From positions 248,001 through 312,000 of the forward strand of contig NZ_RCCP01000001.1 in assembly GCF_003664125.1 (NCBI RefSeq): a stretch of 64,000 bases of DNA. The letters are read 5' to 3'. Made by a program: the position numbers and the translations under genes. The stretch comes from Planococcus citreus (GTDB lineage: Bacteria; Bacillota; Bacilli; Bacillales_A; Planococcaceae). The notes below the pieces were generated by a model. That model was given only the letters and a program-made list of their open reading frames with translations. It was not told where the DNA came from and ran no database searches. Positions within the stretch are counted from its first letter, which is position 1, and the number at the start of each line of letters is the position of its first letter. Below, piece after piece: positions 22,069-29,101 of this stretch.

Positions 22069-22309
22069 TTAGTGCCTTGAAGAATTCAGCGCCGACGACT
22101 TCGATTAAGTAGTCTTCCATGTTGTCTTGAAGCACTACGCGACCTGCCTTGTCTTCAAACCACGTGTCGCCTGTCTGGATCTCCGAACCGAAGTGATCTT
22201 CAATCGGATAATCGTTCTCGACCTCGATAGAGATTTCCGATTTCTCGAAGCGTGCGTCTGTAACTGGGTATCCTGTCAGCATGCAGCGTTCTACGTCTGG
22301 ATGATTCAT
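22064..22309 (-). CDS. YqaI-like phage protein
   Basis: 81 residues from ATG 22309 (GGGAGGTGAAGAG upstream): MNHPDVERCMLTGYPVTDAR, with a DYPIEDHFGSEIQTGDTWF middle and a VVLQDNMEDYLIEVVGAEFF end. Length, the EDYL-type C-terminal motif and the place just before the yqaJ-type gene match YqaI of the skin element. Function unknown. Confidence 0.65.
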   Translation of the reverse strand: MNHPDVERCMLTGYPVTDARFEKSEISIEVENDYPIEDHFGSEIQTGDTWFEDKAGRVVLQDNMEDYLIEVVGAEFFKALK

Positions 22310-22385
22310 TCTCTTCACCTCCCTCTGATGGTGGAATCCCATCAATCAGACCAGGAACGGAAACGGGGGAACATTCCTGGGCTGA

Positions 22386-22414
22386 TTGACGAGAGCCAAA
22401 GCTCTCGCTATAAT
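22386..22414 (+). promoter_or_regulatory. Near-consensus plus-strand promoter
   Basis: TTGACG (22386-22391), a 17-bp spacer and TATAAT (22409-22414). The spacer itself carries an inverted repeat (GAGAGC/GCTCTC), a possible operator. It points against the surrounding minus-strand operon. Confidence 0.7.
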
Positions 22415-22420
22415 CGAAGT

Positions 22421-22471
22421 AACCTTACTTTTATTTCGGCGGCTGAGCTCTAACTCAGTCGTCGTTTTTTT
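22421..22471 (+). ncRNA. Candidate ~50-nt RNA ending in intrinsic terminator
   Basis: Downstream of the strong promoter there is only ~50 nt before an 11-bp stem (22437-22447 with 22454-22464) and TTTTTTT (22465-22471). The RNA would overlap, antisense, the last 17 nt of the 38-codon hydrophobic peptide gene on the other strand. This is the geometry of type I antitoxin RNAs, though shorter than the known ones. Confidence 0.45.
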
Positions 22472-22571
22472 GTGCATTTATAGAACCGAACTGCGTACCA
22501 ACTAAGAAACAAAGGAATCCCAAAAGGCCAGTAGCGATGAGCGTGTGTAGTGCTTCGCCGGCTTGAATCAT
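22455..22571 (-). CDS. Small membrane peptide (38 aa), possible type I toxin-like
   Basis: MIQAGEALHTLIATGLLGFL followed by CFLVGTQFG and a polar end (INAQKNDD): one membrane helix with a charged tail. The ATG overlaps the stop of the HTH gene upstream as ATGA. The size and build recall holin-like toxins of Bacillales type I systems, but no sequence match is claimed; it may equally be a small phage membrane protein. Confidence 0.5.
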   Translation of the reverse strand: MIQAGEALHTLIATGLLGFLCFLVGTQFGSINAQKNDD

Positions 22572-23080
22572 TGCAGATAACCTTTCGATCGCAGTTGAAG
22601 ATGATGCTTGTGCCAGGTTTCGTTGTAACTGATGGAAGCTTCCTCACAGACCACGACGACCAAATGCTCTAATGATGTGATGGCCTCTACTGCCTCTTCC
22701 AATACCTTTTCGACTTCCGGCGAGTGCCAGGCGGATAGGCTCGTGAATGGCTGAGCAAAGCTGAATGCTTTAATCGCCTCATAGGCCTCTTTGATTTCTT
22801 CCAGCGTCTTCTCCTTCACCGCCGAGCGATGCAGATCCACGTTTGGGCCATCCAGCCACATCGGGCCGGTTTTTGTGTACTGGCTTCGTATAGCAAGAGC
22901 GAACCGTGGGTTGTCGTGCTTCGCCATCAGGTTTTGTGCGATGTCTTGCGGAATGTTACGAGCACCGCCTTCATATTTCGTGACAGCCTCTCGTGATACG
23001 TTCAACTCCATCGCCATTTGCTGCTGTGTTTCATCGCCGCGCATTTCGCGCATGGCTTGCGTTAGTCGGTTCTTTGTCAT
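22568..23080 (-). CDS. Xre-family HTH regulator
   Basis: 170 residues from ATG 23080, with AGGAGG 9 nt upstream; ATGs at 23086 and 23089 are alternatives closer to that site. The N-terminal HTH is clear (RGDETQQQMAMELNVSREAV, then TKYEGGARNIPQDIA). The C-terminal ~100 residues are helical without a known motif. Probably a phage early regulator. The stop overlaps the small peptide start. Confidence 0.75.
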   Translation of the reverse strand: MTKNRLTQAMREMRGDETQQQMAMELNVSREAVTKYEGGARNIPQDIAQNLMAKHDNPRFALAIRSQYTKTGPMWLDGPNVDLHRSAVKEKTLEEIKEAYEAIKAFSFAQPFTSLSAWHSPEVEKVLEEAVEAITSLEHLVVVVCEEASISYNETWHKHHLQLRSKGYLQ

Positions 23081-23159
23081 TGTCATCATCCTCCTGTGTC
23101 CCATTTGCATTGAATTTTCTATTCAGGCGTACCAATATAACTTGTTGAAACGCTTATAC

Positions 23160-23471
23160 TTAAATTACAGACAAGGAACGCTTCCTCTTCTGGAGCGCCG
23201 GTGTATTATCCTCAATCCACTTGAAAAGCTTGTCTGTGTAGATTTTTGTTCCGAACTCTCGGCAGACTGGAAAGTCTGAACGGCCCATCAGCTCATACAT
23301 CTTCGAATGGCTGACTCTCAGCAACGCCTTCGCTTCCTCCACTGTTAGAAAGTGCGGTAGCTCCTCCCTCGGAGCTAAGTCTTTCAAGGCCGCCTGTACT
23401 TCCGAACGAATTTCCTCTTGCAAGACTTGCCGTAAATCCTCGACGGTTAATGTCACGAGCATGGTTTCCAC
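23160..23471 (-). CDS. Excisionase-like HTH DNA-binding protein
   Basis: 103 residues from GTG 23471, with GGAGTGATAAAC upstream. The N-terminal ~45 residues are an acidic coiled helix (VEDLRQVLQEEIRSEVQAAL). The rest is a winged HTH of the HTH_17 kind (FLTVEEAKALLRVSHSKMYE, FPVCREFGTKIYTD). Such proteins act as excisionases or local regulators; which of the two is not clear, and the integrase lies 3.4 kb away on the other strand. Confidence 0.7.
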   Translation of the reverse strand: METMLVTLTVEDLRQVLQEEIRSEVQAALKDLAPREELPHFLTVEEAKALLRVSHSKMYELMGRSDFPVCREFGTKIYTDKLFKWIEDNTPALQKRKRSLSVI

Positions 23472-23512
23472 GTTTATCACTCCTCACGGGCGCTCCCTCG
23501 CGCCTTTTTTCT

Positions 23513-24283
23513 TTATAAACTCAATGCCTCCAATTCTTCTTCCAATCCATGGCGTGCGATGTTTAACTGATATTTCACAGCCAGTTCCTTCACGACTGTG
23601 ATGTAAACTGCGATTAGTTTCTTGTCTTCAGCAATAATGTCGAGAGCCGTTGTTTTGTTGATCGCCGACTTCGATGATCCACGTAGTGCCATCTTTGCTT
23701 TACGGTTGTTCAAGCGAATGCTAATGGAGCAACCAGCGCGATCTTCGAGCAGTTGATAGCTTTCGTTTTTAATGTCCGAGTAATACTGTCCGCCGCCGAG
23801 CTTTAAGGCGATGCCGTTCAGAATGGCATTTACTTTGTTGCGCCAGTCGGTATTGGTAAGCGCTAGAATTTCACGAGTATTTCTTTGTTCTTGTTCAACC
23901 AGTGACAAGCGGCGCTCTTGCTCTACGTTATTCTGCGCCATCATGGCAATCAGTTCGGCTTGTGATTTTGGCTGCTGCATCATTCGTCTTTCCATTTGAT
24001 TGAATGCATTGATGTACTCTAATTTGAAATGCAATGCTTTCGATCCAGTGAAGCCCATTGCGAGTAAAGTGAAGCCGTCTCGATTCATTAAGTAGATACG
24101 ACGGTCGCGGCTGTAACTGTCTGGTTCTGTTGTTTCGAAAAACATGGCGTTAAAATTAACGACATCTTTTTTTAGAGTTTCAATAGCTTTAATTACGTTG
24201 TGATGTTCCTTGCTGAATGTCTCCGCGATGTTCGATGAACTAGTTACCGCTTGCTGATTGTGCATAATTAACAGATTCTTCAT
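23513..24283 (-). CDS. Rha-family antirepressor / regulatory protein
   Basis: 256 residues. The N-terminal Rha domain is distinctive (SSNIAETFSKEHHNVIKAIE, the RRIYLMNRDGFTLLAMGFTG motif and KALHFKLEYINAFNQMERRM). The C-terminal ORF6C-like domain starts near residue 130 (LTNTDWRNKVNAILNGIAL). These proteins commonly counter the phage repressor or control early genes. It is the second gene of the leftward early operon after the Cro-like gene and two small genes. Confidence 0.85.
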   Translation of the reverse strand: MKNLLIMHNQQAVTSSSNIAETFSKEHHNVIKAIETLKKDVVNFNAMFFETTEPDSYSRDRRIYLMNRDGFTLLAMGFTGSKALHFKLEYINAFNQMERRMMQQPKSQAELIAMMAQNNVEQERRLSLVEQEQRNTREILALTNTDWRNKVNAILNGIALKLGGGQYYSDIKNESYQLLEDRAGCSISIRLNNRKAKMALRGSSKSAINKTTALDIIAEDKKLIAVYITVVKELAVKYQLNIARHGLEEELEALSL

Positions 24284-24301
24284 TAGAACTCCTCTTTTCT
24301 T

Positions 24302-24310
24302 TGTTATAAT
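24302..24310 (+). promoter_or_regulatory. Extended -10 promoter for the small plus-strand gene
   Basis: TGTTATAAT (TG-N plus a perfect -10 at 24305-24310) lies 32 nt before a small plus-strand gene and just upstream of the Rha gene start. No strong -35 is seen. Confidence 0.45.
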
Positions 24311-24342
24311 TTTCCTATCTGATATAGATGGGAGGTGAAAAC

Positions 24343-24513
24343 ATGTCGAACTATGAAGAAATAACGAAAGATATCCTTATAAAGGCTATGGAACATGGTT
24401 ATGTCGCTAAGTATTCGTCAACTTACACTAAAGACGCGGATACAAAAAACATTGAATCCATACAAAACGCTTTTAAAGAAATTTATAAGGCAGTAGCGAA
24501 TCCAATTGATTGA
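24343..24513 (+). CDS. Small hypothetical protein on the opposite strand (56 aa)
   Basis: MSNYEEITKDILIKAMEHGY followed by a helical remainder ending YKAVANPID. GGGAGGTG lies just before the ATG at 24343, and an extended -10 lies upstream. It is on the plus strand inside a minus-strand operon and ends exactly where the convergent small gene ends (24513/24514). No family recognised. Confidence 0.6.
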   Translation: MSNYEEITKDILIKAMEHGYVAKYSSTYTKDADTKNIESIQNAFKEIYKAVANPID

Positions 24514-24660
24514 TTACATGTGATTTCTGATTTCAAGAGATACTTTTACAAGTTCAGTAAGAGCCACTAACTCTTCTGGACTTGTATCTCTTTTTGAAAA
24601 GTCTTCAATTTTAACTTCAATTAGTTCAACTAATTGACTATAGACAGTCTTTTTTGTCAT
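24514..24660 (-). CDS. Small hypothetical phage protein (48 aa)
   Basis: MTKKTVYSQLVELIEVKIED, then a SPEELVALTELVKVSLEIRN helix. AGAGGTGAGAACG precedes the ATG at 24660. It lies between the Cro-like gene and Rha on the same strand. An antirepressor-like or accessory role is possible but not shown. Confidence 0.55.
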   Translation of the reverse strand: MTKKTVYSQLVELIEVKIEDFSKRDTSPEELVALTELVKVSLEIRNHM

Positions 24661-24732
24661 CGTTCTCACCTCTTTCAAAAACCTGCTAATTTAAAACCCT
24701 CACAGACCCTGCAACTTGTTTAATTTTTCCTC

Positions 24733-24771
24733 AGGAGTTTTGTCTTGCTTGGTAAGCAAGACAAAACTCCT
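24733..24771. repeat. Perfect 18-bp inverted repeat with 3-nt loop
   Basis: Arms 24733-24750 and 24754-24771 pair perfectly. It starts 4 nt beyond the Cro-like gene stop. Neither strand has a proper T-run after the stem, so it is not a textbook terminator; it may be a terminator variant, an RNA stability element or a regulator site. Confidence 0.8.
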
Positions 24772-24774
24772 CTC

Positions 24775-24996
24775 TTAGACCGCCACTCGCTTTTGTTTCG
24801 TTTCGACGACTTCTTCAGCAAAAAAATTTGTCCATTGAAAACCGAAGACTTCAGCGATTTTCTTTGCGACTTTTACTGAAGGGTTTCGGTTACCAATTTC
24901 AATATTGGCGTATGCTCCCCGGGAGATACCTACTAAATCTGCTGCTTCTTGCTGGGTTAGTTCCCCGCGCTTCTCGATGAGCCATTTGCGTTCCAT
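24775..24996 (-). CDS. Cro-like Xre-family HTH protein
   Basis: 73 residues from ATG 24996 (AGGAGG upstream). It is nearly all HTH: MERKWLIEKRGELTQQEAAD, LVGISRGAYANIEIGNRNPS, KVAKKIAEVFGFQW, and a short basic tail. Divergent to the repressor gene across a promoter-operator region, which is the classic Cro position. Confidence 0.82.
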   Translation of the reverse strand: MERKWLIEKRGELTQQEAADLVGISRGAYANIEIGNRNPSVKVAKKIAEVFGFQWTNFFAEEVVETKQKRVAV

Positions 24997-25036
24997 TTTC
25001 GAACCTCCTTTTGTTTCGTTTTGTGGTGTTGAATTT

Positions 25037-25122
25037 ATAATATCGTCTAAATGAAACAAAATCAACAATAAAATCGTCTTTTCGAAACATTTATATTTTG
25101 TTTCAAAATGAAACGTTATAAT
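25037..25122. promoter_or_regulatory. Divergent early/lysogeny promoters with repressor operators
   Basis: Leftward: -35 TTGATT (plus-strand 25060-25065) and -10 TATTAT (25037-25042), spacer 17 bp. Rightward: -10 TATAAT (25117-25122) with a weak -35 (25094-25099). The palindrome GTTTCAAAATGAAAC (25100-25114) fills the rightward spacer; a GTTTCAT copy lies in the leftward spacer, and further half-sites lie at ~25012 and ~25083. This suggests TGAAAC/GTTTCA operators shared by the two HTH proteins. Confidence 0.7.
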
Positions 25123-25146
25123 TATAGTTAATGGAGGTGCTCAACT

Positions 25147-25575
25147 ATGTTCAATAAGAAACTGCAAAGCTTACGTAAATCTAAAAAAATGACTCAAGAT
25201 GAGCTCGCTAACAGGCTTTCTATCAATAGAGGTACATATGCCAACTATGAACGCGGTCATAGACAACCAGATTTCGAAACACTTATTAAAATAGCTGACT
25301 ACTTCGAGGTTACAACCGACTATCTGCTTGGAAGAAATGAATACGCTCATGGAGTTTCAAAAGAAGAGCCTTCAGTTTACCTGCAGCTCGGATTAGATCG
25401 AGATGAATTCGAGTCCCTCACTGCCTACCAGCAAGAAGCTCTTAACTGGGCCGCAAACAATGATTACCTTCAGTTTAAAAATAAATCCGATGACATCATG
25501 GACATGATAGAGCGTATAGAAATCGCCTATGAAGTGGACAAGGTCATGAAAAAACGGAAGAAAAATAACAAATGA
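25147..25575 (+). CDS. Prophage repressor (ImmR/CI-like Xre protein)
   Basis: 142 residues: an N-terminal HTH (FNKKLQSLRKSKKMTQDELA, NRLSINRGTYANYERGHRQP, ADYFEVTTDYLLGR) and a C-terminal helical oligomerisation region. It lacks a LexA-type self-cleaving domain, so inactivation probably depends on the ImmA-like protease encoded two genes downstream, as in ICEBs1 and phage 105-type systems (inference). GGAGGTG lies 7 nt before the ATG. The operator inside its own promoter implies autoregulation. Confidence 0.85.
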   Translation: MFNKKLQSLRKSKKMTQDELANRLSINRGTYANYERGHRQPDFETLIKIADYFEVTTDYLLGRNEYAHGVSKEEPSVYLQLGLDRDEFESLTAYQQEALNWAANNDYLQFKNKSDDIMDMIERIEIAYEVDKVMKKRKKNNK

Positions 25576-25616
25576 TTGGTTAATTTTCACAAAAGGTATC
25601 GCTTTCCCTCCAATAT

Positions 25617-25625
25617 TTGCTAGAA
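25617..25625 (+). promoter_or_regulatory. Extended -10 promoter before the DUF4352-like gene
   Basis: TGCTAGAAT lies 39 nt before the ATG at 25664, suggesting the membrane protein gene can be transcribed separately from the repressor. No clear -35. Confidence 0.4.
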
Positions 25626-25663
25626 TATAGGAGTAAGATAATAGAAGTAGGGGGGCAATATGT

Positions 25664-26251
25664 ATGAAGAAAGTCTTTAAAATCGGTTGCTTGGGGATCA
25701 TTGGTCTCGTTGTACTAGTGATCATCGCAGCAGTCGCATTTGGTGGAGGCGACGAATCGTCGACAACATCTACGGAAACCGATAGTTCGGCTCCAGCGAC
25801 AGAAACCGCAGATACAGAAGAAGTGAAAGTTGCTGGAATTGGCGAAGAAGTTCAAGTAGGAGATGCAACGTTCATTATCAATAGCATCGAAACTGCTGAT
25901 CAAGTTGGGCCGTCTATGCTGCCAGAAACAGCTTCTGGTAAATATGTGGTGCTTGATGTAACTTATACCAATGGTGGCAACGAAGCTGTAATGGTTGATA
26001 CTTCATTCTTTAAACTAAAACTTGGTGAGAAAACATACGAAGCTGACGCAATGGCTAGTATCTCAGGAAACCAGCAAGAAGACGGAACGATTCAAAATGC
26101 TTTCTTGGCAGAAGAAATTAATCCTGATTCTGAAGTGACTGGTAAAGTCGTATTCGACGTTAACCCTGATGTTGCTGAAAGCGAAGACTTGCAATTGCAA
26201 GTACAAAGTGGCTTATTCGGAACTGAAACGGGTATGATTGATTTAAGATAA
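25664..26251 (+). CDS. DUF4352-like membrane-anchored extracellular protein
   Basis: 195 residues. The N-terminal membrane segment is CLGIIGLVVLVIIAAVAFGG, followed by a Ser/Thr/Glu-rich linker (about 30-55) and a beta-sandwich domain with YVVLDVTYTNGGNEAVMVDT and GKVVFDVNP, the DUF4352 pattern. It probably faces outward. It is inserted between repressor and protease genes, has its own promoter and terminator, and would be expressed in the lysogen, which fits a lysogenic conversion or superinfection gene (inference). Confidence 0.75.
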   Translation: MKKVFKIGCLGIIGLVVLVIIAAVAFGGGDESSTTSTETDSSAPATETADTEEVKVAGIGEEVQVGDATFIINSIETADQVGPSMLPETASGKYVVLDVTYTNGGNEAVMVDTSFFKLKLGEKTYEADAMASISGNQQEDGTIQNAFLAEEINPDSEVTGKVVFDVNPDVAESEDLQLQVQSGLFGTETGMIDLR

Positions 26252-26258
26252 GATAAAG

Positions 26259-26286
26259 AAGCTCGGCTACAAGCTGGGCTTTTCTT
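26259..26286 (+). terminator. Intrinsic terminator after DUF4352-like gene
   Basis: A 9-bp stem (26259-26267 with 26273-26281, two G-T pairs) followed by TTTCTTTC. It would separate the membrane protein gene from the protease gene. Confidence 0.65.
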
Positions 26287-26328
26287 TCAATCTCAAAAAG
26301 AACATATGTTCTATTTAGGAGTGGTCAC

Positions 26329-26790
26329 GTGAGCTATACATACAACTGGAGCGAACAATACGTCAACAACATGTGCAAAGCTATTGGCATCTATCATCCA
26401 CATCAACTAAGCATCGATACACTATCCTCTCGAAATGGCATTTCTGTTTTCTATCGACCGTGTGAGTCAATGAATCTCGGTGCCGGCATCATTCTCGACA
26501 GTCGAGTGTCGGACGCTGAGCAATGGGAAGACTTCGGGCACGAGCTTTGTCACGCCCTCTGGCATGCGGGAAATCAACTGACGATGCCCATGCCCTTTCA
26601 AGTCTATCAAGAGCACAAATCAATCAACTTTGCACAATATGTCTGCATCCCCACCTTTATGCTCGAGCGCATGGAATTGCCGGCAACGGAAAATGAAGCT
26701 GTGTGGTCCATCATGGAAATGTTCAAAGTTACGAGAGAATTTGCACTGAAACGGCTGCATCAGTACCTGCAAAACTTAATGTACCGATAG
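26329..26790 (+). CDS. immA: ImmA/IrrE-family metallopeptidase
   Basis: 153 residues from GTG 26329 (AGGAG upstream). The HExxH zinc motif is HELCH at 71-75, preceded by EQWEDFG and followed by a helical C-terminus. ImmA-type proteases cleave the Xre repressor to induce the element. It lies between the repressor and the integrase as part of the lysogeny module. The symbol is by analogy. Confidence 0.85.
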   Translation: MSYTYNWSEQYVNNMCKAIGIYHPHQLSIDTLSSRNGISVFYRPCESMNLGAGIILDSRVSDAEQWEDFGHELCHALWHAGNQLTMPMPFQVYQEHKSINFAQYVCIPTFMLERMELPATENEAVWSIMEMFKVTREFALKRLHQYLQNLMYR

Positions 26791-26897
26791 ACAGTCCGAT
26801 GGGTTAAAAGAATACCAACGGCTATCGAACGAGAGGAAAACCTGTACCGGTGGGTGTAGCTGCTGCATGATACGGTGAGCATGAGGGAGTGTGTGCA

Positions 26898-28091
26898 ATG
26901 AAATGTAGAAAACTGCCCAATGGCAATTGGGAATGTTACGAAGAAGGACCGCGGGATCCGTACACGAATAAACGGAACCCCATCCGCAAACAGGCAAAAA
27001 GCAAAACGGCTGCGCAAATCAAGGTGAAGGAATCCTTAAAGATTTTGGAATCCGGAATCGATGGCCGGACAGCAAACCGCGTTTTCTTCCAGGAAACGGC
27101 TGCAGAATGGTTTGAAGTCTATGCTCATTCCGGCGTAAAAAAGAGCACGCTGCGCAGCCGGGATTCGACGGTGAAGCTAATTAATCGTTACATAGGCGAT
27201 ATGCTGATTGGCAGAATTACGCACCAACACATCCAGGACATGCTGATGGATCTTCACCGCAAAGGCGCATCGAAGTCCCAGATTACGCATGTAAAAGTCA
27301 CGGCGAACTTTGTCTTTGTGCATGCTCAGAAGCAACGGCTGCGGCTGGACAATCCGGTGAACCTGGTTATTATGCCGAAGCGACGGCGAACAGTAGAGGA
27401 AATCGAGAGTGTAGAAATCAAAGAGAAGTATTTCGAGCGCGAAGAACTGACAACCTTTCTAAATGCAGCGCGAGACATCGGCTTGATCTTTGATGAGGAA
27501 TGGTTTTATCTGATTGCCTTTACGGGGATGCGAGCTGGTGAAGTCTGTTCATTAAAGTGGTCAGACATTGATTTTGAGGAAAGCCGTATCCGCATCACCA
27601 AAACAATGGACAGTCCAGGAGCCGTAGAGGAATATGAATTGACGCCACCTAAGTCGCATCAATCCATTCGAGTGGTCGATATCGAAAGTGACACCTTGAA
27701 CCTGCTAAGACGCTTGAAAGTTAGGCAGATGGAGAACCGGCTGAAATATCGAAAAGCAACAGACAATTACCACGACATGAACTTTGTGTTCTGCCGGCCG
27801 ACGACCGGCTATCCGTACTCGGCCAAATTCATTTACCGTCGCTATCTCCGGATCTGCGAGAAGTCGGGCATCGGGAAACGAGACGGCCCTCACCTTCTCC
27901 GCCATACGCATATCACCATGCTGACAGAAGCCGGCATCGACCTGGACACGATCATGAATCGGGTTGGCCATTCGGATGCCAAGACGACGAAAAACATTTA
28001 TACGCATGTCACGAAGCGAATGAAACGAAATGCTCCGAACCAACTTAAAATTCATTACGGGGAAATCTTCGGGAAGTTTTTCGATGCCTGA
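26898..28091 (+). CDS. int: Tyrosine-family phage integrase
   Basis: 397 residues from ATG 26898 (GGGAG 8 nt upstream). It has an N-terminal arm-binding domain (MKCRKLPNGNWECYEEGPRD), a core-binding domain (~60-165) and a catalytic domain with Arg in FTGMRAGE (~215), HLLRHTH (~335), GHSDAKT (~358) and the Tyr in IYTHV (~368). It catalyses integration and excision. The gene lies at the right end of the prophage next to the chromosomal sucD terminator, so the attachment site is expected just after it. Confidence 0.93.
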   Translation: MKCRKLPNGNWECYEEGPRDPYTNKRNPIRKQAKSKTAAQIKVKESLKILESGIDGRTANRVFFQETAAEWFEVYAHSGVKKSTLRSRDSTVKLINRYIGDMLIGRITHQHIQDMLMDLHRKGASKSQITHVKVTANFVFVHAQKQRLRLDNPVNLVIMPKRRRTVEEIESVEIKEKYFEREELTTFLNAARDIGLIFDEEWFYLIAFTGMRAGEVCSLKWSDIDFEESRIRITKTMDSPGAVEEYELTPPKSHQSIRVVDIESDTLNLLRRLKVRQMENRLKYRKATDNYHDMNFVFCRPTTGYPYSAKFIYRRYLRICEKSGIGKRDGPHLLRHTHITMLTEAGIDLDTIMNRVGHSDAKTTKNIYTHVTKRMKRNAPNQLKIHYGEIFGKFFDA

Positions 28092-28112
28092 TGTGCGAGT
28101 TTTGTGCGAGTA
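28092..28112. repeat. Short direct repeats after integrase, possible arm-type sites
   Basis: TGTGCGAGT occurs twice within 20 bp right after the integrase stop. Direct repeats here are typical of arm-type integrase binding sites near attR. The core site cannot be defined because the other prophage end is outside the window. Confidence 0.45.
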
Positions 28113-28127
28113 AGGAAAAAAAGACAA

Positions 28128-28170
28128 AATAAAAAAGCCTGAAACGCTGCTGTATCAACGTTTCAGGCTT
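28128..28170 (-). terminator. sucD terminator, bidirectional, near the prophage junction
   Basis: A perfect 12-bp stem (28135-28146 with 28159-28170), followed on the minus strand by TTTTTTATTTTG. It lies 10 nt after the sucD stop and separates it from the convergent integrase gene. The prophage-chromosome junction must be in or near this 90-bp interval. Confidence 0.85.
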
Positions 28171-28180
28171 AATTTATAGA

Positions 28181-29083
28181 TTAATGAGTTTTACAAGCGT
28201 CGTAAAGGCCTTTTTCTTTGATCACTTTGATCAAAGTTTCGCCAATTACAGAAGGTGTGTCTGCAACTTCGATTCCAGCGGCGTTCATTGCTTTGATCTT
28301 GTCTGCAGCAGTACCTTTGCCTCCAGAAATGATCGCACCGGCGTGGCCCATGCGTTTTCCTTCTGGAGCTGTTTGGCCGCCGATAAAGCCGACAACAGGT
28401 TTCGTCATGTTCTCTTTCACCCATTGTGCAGCTTCTTCTTCAGCTGTTCCGCCGATTTCGCCGATCATGACAACCGCGTACGTATCTTCATCTTCATTGA
28501 ATTCCTTCAATACATCGATAAAGTTCGTGCCGTTGACCGGGTCTCCGCCGATACCGACAGCAGTTGACTGGCCGATGCCTTCTTCAGACAGTTGGTGAGT
28601 CGCTTCATACGTCAAAGTACCAGAGCGCGATACGACGCCGACATGTCCTTTTTTGTGAATGTAGCCAGGCATGATGCCGATCTTACATTCGTCCGGAGTG
28701 ATGACACCCGGGCAGTTCGGTCCAACAAGACGTGTTTTCTTGCCTTCCATATAGCGCTTCACTTTTACCATGTCCAATACTGGAATGTGTTCAGTGATGC
28801 AGATTGCCATATCCAACTCAGCTTCTGTTGCTTCAAGAATTGCGTCAGCAGCAAAAGGAGCCGGCACATAAATTACAGATACATTGGCACCTGTCGCTTC
28901 TACGGCATCTTGAACTGTATTGAAGACAGGTACGCCTTCAACTTCAGTTCCGCCTTTGCCTGGTGTTACACCCGCAACGATTTTCGTTCCGTATTCAAGC
29001 ATTTGCTTTGTGTGGAAAAGGGCAGTTGACCCTGTAATTCCCTGTACAAGCACTTTTGTGTCTTTATTAATGTATACGCTCAT
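28181..29083 (-). CDS. sucD: Succinyl-CoA synthetase alpha subunit
   Basis: 300 residues. It has the CoA-binding N-terminal domain ([20 protein letters not shown]) and the PNCPGVITP motif, with the catalytic His in the [13 protein letters not shown] segment that is phosphorylated during the reaction. With SucC it makes succinate and ATP/GTP from succinyl-CoA in the TCA cycle. It is co-transcribed with sucC 18 nt upstream. Downstream, where B. subtilis has dprA, a prophage is inserted instead. Confidence 0.96.
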   Translation of the reverse strand: MSVYINKDTKVLVQGITGSTALFHTKQMLEYGTKIVAGVTPGKGGTEVEGVPVFNTVQDAVEATGANVSVIYVPAPFAADAILEATEAELDMAICITEHIPVLDMVKVKRYMEGKKTRLVGPNCPGVITPDECKIGIMPGYIHKKGHVGVVSRSGTLTYEATHQLSEEGIGQSTAVGIGGDPVNGTNFIDVLKEFNEDEDTYAVVMIGEIGGTAEEEAAQWVKENMTKPVVGFIGGQTAPEGKRMGHAGAIISGGKGTAADKIKAMNAAGIEVADTPSVIGETLIKVIKEKGLYDACKTH

Positions 29084-29101
29084 TTTTGTCCCTGCCCTTC
29101 T

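Noticed and set aside
22450-22647. A 65-codon minus-strand frame rich in basic residues
   Set aside because: It overlaps the end of the Xre gene in another frame; the 38-codon frame in this place is coupled by ATGA and looks like a membrane peptide.
26791-26897. A possible excisionase gene between the protease and integrase genes
   Set aside because: The gap of about 107 bp has no open frame with a start and ribosome site; the HTH_17-like protein at 23160-23471 is the better excisionase candidate.
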